A DNA stretch of 52,607 bases from Bacteroidota bacterium (GCA_023428135.1 JAEYZG010000049.1:1-52607), one strand, 5' to 3'; counted from the stretch's first letter, positions 7,530-16,522 are shown. The notes: a model not told the origin generated them from the sequence alone. Numbers and translations are program-made.

Positions 7530-9635
7530 TTATTCTACTACAAGTTTACCTTTTGTATTTCCAATCTGATAGAAATAAATTCCTCTTTCCAGAGCTGTAA
7601 TATTTACATCTTTATTTTCAACGATATCTTCAGTAATCATCAGTTGACCTAAATTATTAAAGATCCTAAATGTGTGATTTCCTATGCAGTTAATGGTAAT
7701 GTTATCTTTTGCGGGGTTTGGAAACACTGAAACATTCGTATTAGCGATGATAGGCCTTTCATGTATATTGGTAACCACTTCATGAGAAAACATTTCTGAA
7801 ATACCAGAGCAGATACCATCGGAAAGATAAACAGCAACATTCGTATCTCCGGGCTTAATTTCATATGACTTTTCAATTGCTCCTTCAATTATTTCGATAG
7901 TACTTCCATTTGTTATCTTTACCCATTGATAAGTTAACCCATCTTGTTTTACGGTTAGCAAATCTCCTGCTTTTATCACATCAAAATCCATTGTGCAATA
8001 ACTAATTCTGGCCCACCCGGAACTTCCTGCTGTGGATGGAGAACCGCTTCCATTTCCGCTACCTCCGCCGGCACCATATAAACCTGCAGGAGTAGCCGGA
8101 TTCTCATTAACAGACCCATGCCCACAATTTAAATATCCAGCACCTTTACTTCCATTGCCACCAGGAAATCCACCTGATAATCCGCCAGCACCACCTGGAT
8201 GAGAACATTCCGATGGCACATATTTTTTTGTGTCTCCACCATCCTGGCCGTCCCCATTTCTACCTGCAGCACCACCGCCGCCACCGCCGTAGTAGGTCCA
8301 GTATCCTTTGCCACCATTACCACCTTTATAGTTCGCAATATTTCCTCCATACCCTTGTCCACCAGTTCCAACAAGTCCAAAACCATCGGCATCTCTGCTG
8401 TAACCTGGAACCGTGCCTGCGGTTGCATATAACAAATCTCCTACAGCAGTTTTAAATACACCAGTACTGTATTCCGGTTTTTCAATCACGATATTAAGCA
8501 GCTGCCCATTTGTTAAATTATAAATACCACTTGCATAGCCACCGCCACCGCCACCGGATAAGCCATTTGAAAACCCGTTTCCACCAGCACCTACAACTTC
8601 TATAAAAGCCTTATTGGTTATTTTATTCTCATGAACATACTGATCGGATGTTGTAAATATGTGAGCTCCATATTCATAGGTATTTTTTACAATATCATTT
8701 ATATCAAACTCAACAAAATCTGAAGTAACAGTACATGATCCATTGGATAGCTTTACTGCATATTTCCCAGGCTGCATCACCTGAAAACTTCTTTGGGTTT
8801 GCCCCTCGATATTGGTGTAATTAGAATCTACCCATTGGTAGATCAAGTTCTCTTCAGTTGCATGAAGAGTTAAACCAATTTGGGTAACATCTGTCTGGAT
8901 TAAGCAAGTAGAAATTCTTACATAACCGGAACTTCCTGCTGTGGATGGTGAACCGCTACCATTTCCGCCACCTCCGCCAGCACCATATAAACCTGCAGGA
9001 GTAGCCGGATTCTCATTAACAGACCCATGCCCACAATTTAAATATCCTGCGCCTTTACTTCCATTGCCACCGGGAAATCCACCTGATAATCCGCCAGCAC
9101 CACCTGGATGTGAACATTCCGAGGATACATATTTTTTAGTGTCTCCACCATTTTGACCATCACCTTTTCTTCCGGCAGCACCACCTCCACCACCTCCGTA
9201 GTAGGTCCAGTATCCCTTGCCACCATCACCGCCTTTATAGTTTGCAATATTTCCACCTGAGCCCTGGCCACCAGTGCCAACAATTCCGAAACCATCATTA
9301 TCTCTATTAAAACTTGCATTGCTGCCTCCGGTTGCAACTATAAAGTTCCCAACAGAAGTCTTTTTTATCTTACTAGAATAATCTGAAGTATCTATTGTTA
9401 TTTCAATAGCCTGCCCTGGTGTAACTTCATAAATCCCACTGGCATAGCCACCACCGCCACCACCTGAAAGGCCATTTGATAACCCCATTCCACCGGCACC
9501 CAATGCCTCTGCAAAGATTTTTGTTACTCCCGCAGGAACTATATATGATCCCGATTTAGTAAATATTACATCCTGTGCAAGTGCGTTTAATGTTATTAAT
9601 AAGAAGCCAGCAATAAATAAAATGTGTTTTTTCAT
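7530..9635 (-). CDS. Secreted protein with two glycine-rich domains and T9SS type A sorting domain
   Basis: The ATG at 9635 is preferred over 9671 because it begins a clean signal peptide (MKKHILFIAGFLLITLNALA). The mature protein holds two successive glycine-rich domains, each about 220 residues with runs such as GLSGGGGGGYASGIY and GKGYWTYYGGGGGGAAGR, each followed by a short Ig-like segment (YQWVDSN..., YQWVKIT...). It closes with a T9SS type A domain (VSVFPNPAKDNITI ... GIYFYQIGNTKGKLVVE). The two glycine-rich copies are almost identical over about 200 residues and at DNA level (8030-8360 versus 8940-9270). Each copy has conserved cysteines (SECSHPGG, LNCGHG). The likely role is surface or matrix; no enzyme signature is visible. 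Confidence 0.85.
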   Translation of the reverse strand: MKKHILFIAGFLLITLNALAQDVIFTKSGSYIVPAGVTKIFAEALGAGGMGLSNGLSGGGGGGYASGIYEVTPGQAIEITIDTSDYSSKIKKTSVGNFIVATGGSNASFNRDNDGFGIVGTGGQGSGGNIANYKGGDGGKGYWTYYGGGGGGAAGRKGDGQNGGDTKKYVSSECSHPGGAGGLSGGFPGGNGSKGAGYLNCGHGSVNENPATPAGLYGAGGGGGNGSGSPSTAGSSGYVRISTCLIQTDVTQIGLTLHATEENLIYQWVDSNYTNIEGQTQRSFQVMQPGKYAVKLSNGSCTVTSDFVEFDINDIVKNTYEYGAHIFTTSDQYVHENKITNKAFIEVVGAGGNGFSNGLSGGGGGGYASGIYNLTNGQLLNIVIEKPEYSTGVFKTAVGDLLYATAGTVPGYSRDADGFGLVGTGGQGYGGNIANYKGGNGGKGYWTYYGGGGGGAAGRNGDGQDGGDTKKYVPSECSHPGGAGGLSGGFPGGNGSKGAGYLNCGHGSVNENPATPAGLYGAGGGSGNGSGSPSTAGSSGWARISYCTMDFDVIKAGDLLTVKQDGLTYQWVKITNGSTIEIIEGAIEKSYEIKPGDTNVAVYLSDGICSGISEMFSHEVVTNIHERPIIANTNVSVFPNPAKDNITINCIGNHTFRIFNNLGQLMITEDIVENKDVNITALERGIYFYQIGNTKGKLVVE
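8020..9350. repeat. Tandem in-gene duplication of glycine-rich domain
   Basis: About 330-430 bp in two direct copies, roughly 8020-8450 and 8930-9350, separated by the divergent Ig-like coding segment. Long stretches are identical, including silent positions. This suggests a recent duplication or gene conversion between copies. Confidence 0.8.
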
Positions 9636-9671
9636 TATAAATTTAAATCTAAAGTGGTATTTGTTGTCCAT

Positions 9672-10023
9672 CAGTATTTTAAATAATAAGTTAATATAGT
9701 TTTGTTACTTTAATCAAAGTAAGTTAATCATTCCTTGATTGAAATGATAATAATACTTTACAAAATGAGGTTAGGAATTGAGGATCGTTAAATGAGTTTA
9801 TTAATACCGCTTGAGGATCAAGTATCCAGTATTAAGCGCCTATGTGATCGTTTTACCTCCCCGTCCGATGCAGATACCGGGAGGTAAAACCTGTCAAATT
9901 AAGAGTTAAAATTCCAACTTTAACTAATCCATTTCATGAGTGAATAATTTGCGATACAATCGCAACTCTCGGAAATCCTCGTTGGAAACGAGGACTATAA
10001 CACTTTAGCAACAAAGTAAAAAA
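9672..10023. repeat. Gene-free spacer with three palindromes
   Basis: No gene is seen. There is a 12-bp perfect stem GTTTTACCTCCC/GGGAGGTAAAAC (9850-9861 with 9879-9890, 17-nt loop) whose right half resembles the family-A repeat. A 7-bp palindrome TTGCGAT/ATCGCAA follows (9949-9965), then an 8-bp palindrome TCCTCGTT/AACGAGGA (9976-9994). The last two look like REP-type elements. They lie just downstream of the stop of the LRR gene (minus strand) but lack a clear T-tract. Confidence 0.5.
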
Positions 10024-11649
10024 TCAATAAACCACCGACAAATGAAACTTCTCCTCCCCATTATTGATTTCAATGGTATAATAACCTGTTTGAATAATTG
10101 AGTTATCCTTTAACCGCCCATCCCATTCCAGAGGAATGGATAGTTCCTGAATAACTTGTCCCCATTTATTAAATACCTTTGCCTTGCCTTGTTGAGTGAA
10201 ATAATATGTATCACTGATGCCGTCATTATTGGGAGAAAAGAAGGCCTCTTTACAGCCTTCTATTGGAAGTGTAATTTTATCGTCTATCAGTTTTATGCAT
10301 TGGCCACCGGATTTGGCATATAAGCGGTATTCAGGATTATTCAGATTACTAAAATTTCCATCCGCAGAGCTTAATTGTATTTTGGTAGATTTACTTTCAA
10401 GTATATAAGACAAATTATTTCTTGGCTGTAAGCCCGGATATACTCTTATAGATCCAGGTTTTACACAGGTAGCTCCTGTGACTTCCTTGGTTATTAGAGA
10501 AGGAATAAGACACTCAGAAATAGTTACATTTTTCACCTCAGAAGTAATGGTCAATTCCGGAAAATCAGGATGAGTAAGAATGAAATAATAAGCTCCACTT
10601 TGGCTTATGGTTGCATTGGAAAAAGACAATGTATCTGCATTTCCGCTCCAGATGCGGTTGTTGTTATAATACCAGGAGTAATTTACTCCTGCAACCTGAT
10701 TGGCAATACGAGTTTTCAAATTAATGGTATCGTATTCCAGGTAATTGGAAGATAAAGGATTGGGGAAAGCTTTTTGTGGTGTAATTTTATAGATGTCTCT
10801 ATATGTCGGAGTATTCAACAAGGGTTTGAGGTCTTCATAACTCAGATAATTATTGAACAATCCTACCCTTTCAAGATTGGGCAGACTGTTCATAGTTGCA
10901 AATGATTCAAGCATGTTATCATTGGCAAATATGCTTTTCAATTGCTGGTTTGCACTAAAGTCCGGCAATGTTTTGAGATAATTATAGCCTATGTTTAAAA
11001 TTTTCAGATTTGATAGATTGCTTATAACAGGTGCCTCATTTAATCCGCAGTAATAAAGATGTATCTCTTCCAACTTTAATAATGCAGGTAGTTTTGGAAT
11101 AACTTTGATATTGATATTACCTGCCAGATTTAAATAGGTTAAATTCTGATGATTGCTCAGATCAGGAAAAGAAGAAAGATTGTTCTGACTAAGATTCAAA
11201 TACATTAAAGAACTTGTTACAGGCAGGTTTGGAGTATTAGACAAAGCATTATTACTTGCATCTATTGATTTCAGGTTATTGAAATTACTTAGATCCGGAA
11301 GTAGAGTGATTTTATTTTCATTGATAGTGATCTCCTCCAGTTTGGTTAATCCCGATATTTCTTCAAGCGATGAGAGTTGGTTATGAGTAAGACTCAGACG
11401 TTTTGTATTGGTAAAATATTGTATTCCGTCGACATTGCTCATTTTATAATTGATACAGATAATATCTCCTGTAAAATTTACAGCTGCATTAATATCTAAC
11501 TCCTTCTGAATGTTTACTAATGTCGGCTGAAGATCAGTGAGACATTGACTGAACCCATCATCTTTGATATAGTAGGTCTGAGCTAAGCCTGTCAGCGGAA
11601 CCATCAATATCAACAAACAATAGGCAATATGTTTTTTTATAGAACTCAT
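10024..11649 (-). CDS. Secreted leucine-rich-repeat protein with T9SS type B (CHU_C) domain
   Basis: The 541-residue protein starts with a signal peptide (KKHIAYCLLILMVPLTGLAQ). Residues about 60-275 form LRRs of 21-24 residues (LKSIDASNNALSNTPNLP, LTYLNLAGN, LKILNIGYNYLKTLPDFS). An Ig-like segment follows (GVNYSWYYNNNRIWSGNAD), then a SprB-like region (TGATCVKPGSIRVYPG). The C-terminal 77 residues are a gliding-motility-associated type B domain: FFSPNNDGISDTYYF, KVFNKWGQVIQE, EWDGRLKDNS, GYYTIEI. It is therefore probably displayed on the cell surface through the T9SS. Its ATG overlaps the stop of the anti-sigma gene by 4 nt (ATGA), so it is translationally coupled and is probably the main product of this sigma-factor operon. 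Confidence 0.88.
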   Translation of the reverse strand: MSSIKKHIAYCLLILMVPLTGLAQTYYIKDDGFSQCLTDLQPTLVNIQKELDINAAVNFTGDIICINYKMSNVDGIQYFTNTKRLSLTHNQLSSLEEISGLTKLEEITINENKITLLPDLSNFNNLKSIDASNNALSNTPNLPVTSSLMYLNLSQNNLSSFPDLSNHQNLTYLNLAGNINIKVIPKLPALLKLEEIHLYYCGLNEAPVISNLSNLKILNIGYNYLKTLPDFSANQQLKSIFANDNMLESFATMNSLPNLERVGLFNNYLSYEDLKPLLNTPTYRDIYKITPQKAFPNPLSSNYLEYDTINLKTRIANQVAGVNYSWYYNNNRIWSGNADTLSFSNATISQSGAYYFILTHPDFPELTITSEVKNVTISECLIPSLITKEVTGATCVKPGSIRVYPGLQPRNNLSYILESKSTKIQLSSADGNFSNLNNPEYRLYAKSGGQCIKLIDDKITLPIEGCKEAFFSPNNDGISDTYYFTQQGKAKVFNKWGQVIQELSIPLEWDGRLKDNSIIQTGYYTIEINNGEEKFHLSVVY

Positions 11650-12761
11650 AATGTAATGGTCACACTTCCTTTTAAAACTTCTCCATCTTCGTACTCAATT
11701 ACAAATATAAAATATCCTGCTTCCAATCTTTCATATTTATCTATTCCGTTCCAGGTGGCAGCTGTATTGCGCTTTAAATCCATTTGATAAATGGGTGTTC
11801 CGGACTTTGTATAGATGGTCAATTTTCCAGCTTTATCAGTCACCGGAATATTCCAGACTTCTCCGAAAGACGGATTGAAATAATCATTGATCGGACAGCT
11901 TATTTCGCTTACCAGCGCAGTAAAACGCTGTTGACAGTTTTTGCTATCTGTGATGACCAACTCATAATTTCCGGCTTTAAGTCCTGAATTGCTGTAAACC
12001 TCTTTTCCATCTAAATACAGACTCTGAGTATATGGCTTGGCCCCACCTGAAATGTTGATTGCTTCAATTTTACCATTAGTACTGCCAATGCATGAAGGTG
12101 TGGTACTAATTTTGGCCTTCATCTGCACAAGGTCGCATGGCTGGCTATTTTCAACTTTGACCATTGTGACAGATCCACTTATATCTTTGGAATCCTCGGA
12201 TTTGGAAACGTCCGGTGTGACAAATGCATTGTCAATAGGTATTTCAGGCAAAATCGTATCTACTATAACATTATGGCTTTCAGAATGTGGTATGCCGTTA
12301 TTATTACTTTTTAGAATTTTGCTATTCCCGGAATGAGCATTCGGCAATTCAGGATTTGTTTTCTTTTCTGAATTTGATTTGCCCAAAGCGCTATTCGATA
12401 GCACTTCTGGCTCTTTACCAAGGCTTTCTACAGAACGTTTAGAAGCCTTGTCTTCTTTTTTATTATATTGAAGTACACCTATTGTGACTAAAATCAAAAT
12501 AAGGAGCGCAGCGCCAATTATGCCCTTTTTAATAAACTGATTGTTTTGTCCTAATCTTGCTTCTTCCTGTTTAGCTAAATCTTTGATAGTAAGAAGTCTG
12601 TTCTTAAAAATAAGTTTTTGAAGAAAACGCGCATTTTCAACCTTCTCTGCCAGTTCCGGGTCATGTAGCAATGCCGCTTCAAATTCTTGAAGGTCTGAAC
12701 CTTGCAGATTTCCTTTGACAAAGGCATCGAGATTGTTATATATGTCTTTAGGATAACTCAT
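11646..12761 (-). CDS. Anti-sigma factor with SprB-like repeat and CHU_C-like C-terminus
   Basis: Residues 1-75 resemble the cytoplasmic anti-sigma domain common in Bacteroidota (LDAFVKGNLQGSDLQEFEAA, LHDPELAEKV). A single membrane helix follows (about 79-98, GIIGAALLILILVTIGVLQY), then a Ser/Asn-rich linker. The outer part is unusual. Residues 215-285 look like one SprB repeat (CIGSTNGKIEAINISGGAKP, GLKAGNYELVITDSKNC). Residues 287-371 resemble a shortened type B sorting domain (FNPSFGEVWNIPV, LTIYTKSGTPIYQ, WNGIDKYERLEAGYFIFVIE). The gene overlaps the sigma gene by 14 nt and the LRR gene by 4 nt. I infer that it holds the sigma factor inactive and that its periplasmic domains sense a T9SS-related signal. 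The sensing step is speculative. Confidence 0.82.
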   Translation of the reverse strand: MSYPKDIYNNLDAFVKGNLQGSDLQEFEAALLHDPELAEKVENARFLQKLIFKNRLLTIKDLAKQEEARLGQNNQFIKKGIIGAALLILILVTIGVLQYNKKEDKASKRSVESLGKEPEVLSNSALGKSNSEKKTNPELPNAHSGNSKILKSNNNGIPHSESHNVIVDTILPEIPIDNAFVTPDVSKSEDSKDISGSVTMVKVENSQPCDLVQMKAKISTTPSCIGSTNGKIEAINISGGAKPYTQSLYLDGKEVYSNSGLKAGNYELVITDSKNCQQRFTALVSEISCPINDYFNPSFGEVWNIPVTDKAGKLTIYTKSGTPIYQMDLKRNTAATWNGIDKYERLEAGYFIFVIEYEDGEVLKGSVTITL

Positions 12762-13347
12762 TAAGCAATCGGCTTTTTATTTCCGGTTTTTGTTCCAATT
12801 CAAGATCCAATTTGTCTTTGCATCGTTTCAACTGCATTTTGGCTGCACTTACAGTTGAAAATCCCATTCTTAGGGCTATATCTTCCATCAGCATATTGTA
12901 GAATATGTCATAGGATAGCAGCTCTATACATTTTTCGCTTATTCCTGAAAAGATAGATCTGATCAGATTTTCGCCTTTATTAATCTCATCTACCAATTGA
13001 AAATCAGGATCAGAAATGGATTCATCAAGCAATTCATCATGGTTTTCAACAGATGTAAATCGTTTGTTTCTCTTTAATTTATTCAACCATCTGTTTTTTG
13101 AAAGAGTGAATAAATATCCATGGATGGTGTACTTTTCTTCATCGTACTTTCCACTCATAATCTGCGAATAGAGGTACATGATGGAATCCTGAAATACATC
13201 TGAAGCATCATCACCAATTCCACCGTGTGACACTACATATTTTTTTACTTTCGGGAAAATTGTTTTATATAGCAGGGAAATTACCTGTTGATCCTGACCG
13301 GTCCTAATCAAATAAGGTATCTCTTTTTCTGTTATTTTCATCTGCAA
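12748..13347 (-). CDS. RNA polymerase ECF-type sigma factor
   Basis: A 199-residue sigma-70-family protein of ECF size. The region 2 core is seen in DDASDVFQDSIMYLYSQI and the following YLFTLSKNRWLNKLKRNKR. Region 4 helix-turn-helix is seen in LMEDIALRMGFSTVSAAKMQ. It is first in a minus-strand operon with an overlapping anti-sigma gene, the classical partner arrangement. The expected target is its own operon and perhaps the divergent PorP/SprF gene, whose ATG lies 76 bp away across a shared AT-rich promoter region. I could not identify a clear -33/-7 promoter pair by eye. Confidence 0.9.
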   Translation of the reverse strand: MQMKITEKEIPYLIRTGQDQQVISLLYKTIFPKVKKYVVSHGGIGDDASDVFQDSIMYLYSQIMSGKYDEEKYTIHGYLFTLSKNRWLNKLKRNKRFTSVENHDELLDESISDPDFQLVDEINKGENLIRSIFSGISEKCIELLSYDIFYNMLMEDIALRMGFSTVSAAKMQLKRCKDKLDLELEQKPEIKSRLLNELS

Positions 13348-13423
13348 TATTGAAACATCTCAGGCTTTGAAATAGTAACGAAAGTCAGAAAAATAATGTG
13401 TAATTTAATTTTTATACTAGTAA

Positions 13424-14329
13424 ATGGCTCGTAGTCTATGGGTTTGGGGGATTTTATTTGTGAAATTTGTAACATGCAAAGCACAGATAGCTCCTTTATA
13501 TCCTGATATCCCAGCTACTTACTCTTTTAACATGCCTTTGGTTACACCTGCTTATATACCGGTGGAAGGTAAGTATATACTGGGTAGCATTTATAAATTT
13601 AAACTAAAAGAATCCAATCTGGCCATTTTTGATGTGAATGCCGCCATAGTCTTTGACGGTAAAAGTCAGAACAAACAATTGATCCGAATAAACTTTTCCA
13701 ACGAAAAAGAAGGCCCGTATATCAGTACATCCCGGGCATCTGCAAACTATGCCTATAAATTGGCGTTGAGCCATGATCTCCATATGACTGCAGGAATGTC
13801 TCTGGGGTTTGTGAACAGGATCTATATGACTCCTTCTTCATCCAATCAGGGTAGTTTTTTTCTTCCTGATGGAAATATTGGATTAACTATCAACTACAAA
13901 GAATTGGAGATAGGTGGTTCAGTGATGCAGGCCACCAATTCTAAAGAAACTCCGTTACAGTTGACCCAACAGGCGAAAAGTTTCTATCATATGTATGGTA
14001 TGTATAAGCATGATGTCAGACCCGACTGGTCAGTTAAAGAATATTTGTTGGTAAGAGTTTTGCCAGAGGTAACCACTCAGCTTATCGGTGGCGTCAGCAT
14101 TATCTATCAGGATTTGTATGAGGCAGGCTTTGTATATTATCAAAGACGTGGTATCACTTTTCAATTGGTCTATGGCCTTCCAGGTGAAAAATATCCCCTG
14201 GCACTCAGTATGGCATATAATTCTTCTTTATTTACTCTAAGTCCACTCTGGGTAGATTCATTTGAACTTGGCTTGAAGGTACGAATCAATAAAAAGGATG
14301 GAAGTGTTTTGCCAATTGGGGAATTGTAG
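13424..14329 (+). CDS. PorP/SprF family type IX secretion system membrane protein
   Basis: The 301-residue protein has an N-terminal export signal (LWVWGILFVKFVTCKAQ), then the family opening PLYPDIPATYSFNMPLVTPA. Many alternating beta strands follow, as in an outer-membrane barrel (LHMTAGMSLGFVNRIYM, LLVRVLPEVTTQLIGGVSII, ELGLKVRIN). PorP/SprF proteins are needed for secretion or surface attachment of particular T9SS type B cargo and are usually encoded next to that cargo. Here the neighbour is a sigma/anti-sigma operon that encodes an LRR protein with such a domain. I infer that this PorP/SprF serves that protein. Confidence 0.85.
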   Translation: MARSLWVWGILFVKFVTCKAQIAPLYPDIPATYSFNMPLVTPAYIPVEGKYILGSIYKFKLKESNLAIFDVNAAIVFDGKSQNKQLIRINFSNEKEGPYISTSRASANYAYKLALSHDLHMTAGMSLGFVNRIYMTPSSSNQGSFFLPDGNIGLTINYKELEIGGSVMQATNSKETPLQLTQQAKSFYHMYGMYKHDVRPDWSVKEYLLVRVLPEVTTQLIGGVSIIYQDLYEAGFVYYQRRGITFQLVYGLPGEKYPLALSMAYNSSLFTLSPLWVDSFELGLKVRINKKDGSVLPIGEL

Positions 14330-14811
14330 TGGTTCTCTTGTTACGTAATCTTAGATCATTTAATCAAAAAATATACAATTCAGATTATTTCTGCTCCTCG
14401 GCAGGTGTCAGCCATTGGAATCTTTGTTCATTGTAAACCTTCAATTTTACCCGTTGACAATACTATGGGTTGTTAACAATACCGTAAAATAATATTTTAC
14501 TTATGAGTAAAAAATGAGTAATATTGTAACATATAGCTTTATAACGATGTTTTGTGAAATGATTTTTTGTCTTTCATCCAAACCTATTTTCAGACTTATT
14601 TAAACTTTAATTTATTAAAACATGAAATATTGAATAGCGAGTCTTTTTTAGCTGTTATGTTTTCAAACATTACCTGTTCAATTTTGGGAGCATCCAGACC
14701 AATGTCCAGGTTTTTTATCAAAATATTTTATTAACATTCATATAAACCTGTAACTTTTTTACATAATACTATTGTCTAACAAGAAGTAAGTCATCAATTA
14801 ATACACGAAAT
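14330..14811. other. Gene-free AT-rich spacer
   Basis: About 480 bp between two plus-strand genes with no convincing reading frame or hairpin. The last 100 bp are very AT-rich and presumably carry the promoter of the following lipoprotein gene. I see no recognisable operator. Confidence 0.4.
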
Positions 14812-15147
14812 ATGAAAAAAAATAACTTTTTACTTTGCCTGCTTTTAATGCTTACATTTTTTAATTGCAAAAAAGATCACCCGGTAATTCTTTATCAAGA
14901 AGCAACTTTATCATATCAGGGAGATTATTCTTATGATGGTTGCGGTTATTTTTTCACTATAAATAACCATCAATATAAAGCAGATAATGAATCAATTATT
15001 GATAATTCCTTTCAAAATATGGGAATAAAAACACAGGTATTAATTCAATACAAAGTATTAAGCTCTCCCATTGGTTATACTTGTGGGCTCAACCCTGATC
15101 TTCAAAAGATCGATGGGATTCATTTACTTTCCATAAAGAAAAAATAA
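14812..15147 (+). CDS. Small predicted lipoprotein, 111 aa
   Basis: The N-terminus is a lipoprotein signal (MKKNNFLLCLLLMLTFFNC, with C19 as the lipidated cysteine). The mature part of about 90 residues contains two further cysteines (YDGCGYFF, YTCGLNP) that could form a disulfide. I do not recognise the family. It is monocistronic and followed by a strong hairpin. Confidence 0.7.
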   Translation: MKKNNFLLCLLLMLTFFNCKKDHPVILYQEATLSYQGDYSYDGCGYFFTINNHQYKADNESIIDNSFQNMGIKTQVLIQYKVLSSPIGYTCGLNPDLQKIDGIHLLSIKKK

Positions 15148-15154
15148 TCCAATT

Positions 15155-15191
15155 TCTGGTAAGAGTCGGTGTATTTTCCTCTCTTACCAGA
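15155..15191 (+). terminator. Hairpin terminator after lipoprotein gene
   Basis: An 11-bp perfect stem TCTGGTAAGAG/CTCTTACCAGA with a 15-nt loop lies 8 bp past the lipoprotein stop. The downstream side is AT-rich rather than a pure T-tract. Confidence 0.6.
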
Positions 15192-15374
15192 TACAATTTA
15201 CAATTCCTTTTTACTGACCTATCTGGCAGATTAGTGTTTGAAGTTGCAAGTTATTTAGTAACTATCAGATTCTCGCAGGGGATCAGAATGACAGTATAGA
15301 TGTTTGTGACTTTGATGTCTATACTTGAAGAAATCTTTTGCCGCAATCTATGTTAAACGTTCTTTATTTTTCGT

Positions 15375-15809
15375 TTATGCTTTTCCTTTATTTGGGTCAA
15401 ATTCCACAATCCATTCAATACCATATTTGTCTCTGAACATCCCAAAATAAGAACTTCCAAAACTGTCTTCAAGAGGAACTTCAATAGTACCACCTGCTGA
15501 AAGTCCATTATATAATTGGTCAGCTTCTTCACGACTATCGGCACTTACAGATATCTTAGATCTGTTTTCGTTTTCATTAACTTTTCCCATAAACTCGGGG
15601 ACATCATTGCCAATTAAGACGTTTAGGCCAATTGCTAAAGCAATGTGCATTAATTTATTTGCCTCATTTTCTGGCACTGGATATTCGGCGCTTGCTATAT
15701 CTTTGAATCGTATAATTTTTGTAAACTCTCCGCCAAATACAGATTTATAAAATGTAAATGCTTCTTCTGCATTTCCGTTGAAGTTAATATGGGGATTGAT
15801 AACTGCCAT
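15375..15809 (-). CDS. VOC family protein, PhnB-like
   Basis: A 144-residue protein of the vicinal-oxygen-chelate fold in the PhnB/3-demethylubiquinone-methyltransferase-like branch. It opens with the typical INPHINFNGNAEEAFTFYKSV FGGEF sequence, has SVSADSREEADQLYNGLSAG in the middle, and ends in FGSSYFGMFRDKYGIEWIVE. Such small cytosolic proteins bind metals or small hydrophobic ligands; the substrate is unknown. The gene is alone on its strand. Confidence 0.88.
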   Translation of the reverse strand: MAVINPHINFNGNAEEAFTFYKSVFGGEFTKIIRFKDIASAEYPVPENEANKLMHIALAIGLNVLIGNDVPEFMGKVNENENRSKISVSADSREEADQLYNGLSAGGTIEVPLEDSFGSSYFGMFRDKYGIEWIVEFDPNKGKA

Positions 15810-15913
15810 GATTTGTATTTTTTACTGTTTAAATGTACAGCTTATCAACAAAATGAACAAGGTATGAAAACGACAAAAAAGAGGTTTTCTGCGTCAAGAC
15901 TTGGCTGCTGTAT

Positions 15914-16462
15914 TTATTTATACTCCTTTACATCATCAATAAGAAGTTTATTGTTCTTAATGACCACTGTAATATCATGCACATAATCAATTTCCCAACG
16001 AAGGTCTCGAACCACCATATGGAAAATTTGAGCAGTGTCTCCCAGAGACTTTAAATATGTGCAAGTGGGTATCTCTACATTTCCGTTGTCCATAACTGAA
16101 GTAAAGAAACCACCACTGCCAACATACCTGGTATCATACTTTGCTTTCCATTTCTGATGAAAATCTTCTTCTGTCATTTCACTATATTCTAAAGTAATTG
16201 CATCCAGCTTATAGTTATAGTAGTCTTCAGTCAATGTTTTCCGTATATGCTCATGAGATACATTTAAATCATCATTGTTTATATAGTCCTTAATAACTTT
16301 TGTCAGCCATTTTTTTACATAAACAGTATCCTGGATGATACTGATCTTCATAACACTTTGTTGGTTTGCAGTAATGTTGTTCGTTTCTGCGTGGTTTGCT
16401 GAAAATTCAGAAGTGCAGCTAATTAATAATAACACAACTGAAGGAATTAAAAATTTAATCAT
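15914..16462 (-). CDS. Predicted lipoprotein, 182 aa
   Basis: A lipoprotein signal is clear (MIKFLIPSVVLLLISC, with C16 in a lipobox). The mature part alternates helix and strand, with WLTKVIKDYINNDD, FHQKWKAKYDTRYVGSGGFF and a final DITVVIKNNKLLIDDVKEY, which reads like a cystatin/NTF2-type strand set. It may belong near the DUF3828 lipoproteins, but that is a guess from the pattern. It lies 61 bp downstream of the protein end at 16523 only in map order; the two genes are on the same strand, and 16462 precedes nothing obvious. Confidence 0.65.
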   Translation of the reverse strand: MIKFLIPSVVLLLISCTSEFSANHAETNNITANQQSVMKISIIQDTVYVKKWLTKVIKDYINNDDLNVSHEHIRKTLTEDYYNYKLDAITLEYSEMTEEDFHQKWKAKYDTRYVGSGGFFTSVMDNGNVEIPTCTYLKSLGDTAQIFHMVVRDLRWEIDYVHDITVVIKNNKLLIDDVKEYK

Positions 16463-16522
16463 AAAGTTAGTGGATCTGAAGGGAAAGTATAATCAGTATT
16501 GAAAATTCCTCACACTGTAACC

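Noticed and set aside
8129..8428. 99-codon minus-strand frame, and its twin at 9038-9337
   Set aside because: Both are the same out-of-frame reading of the duplicated glycine-rich domain, so they are shadows.
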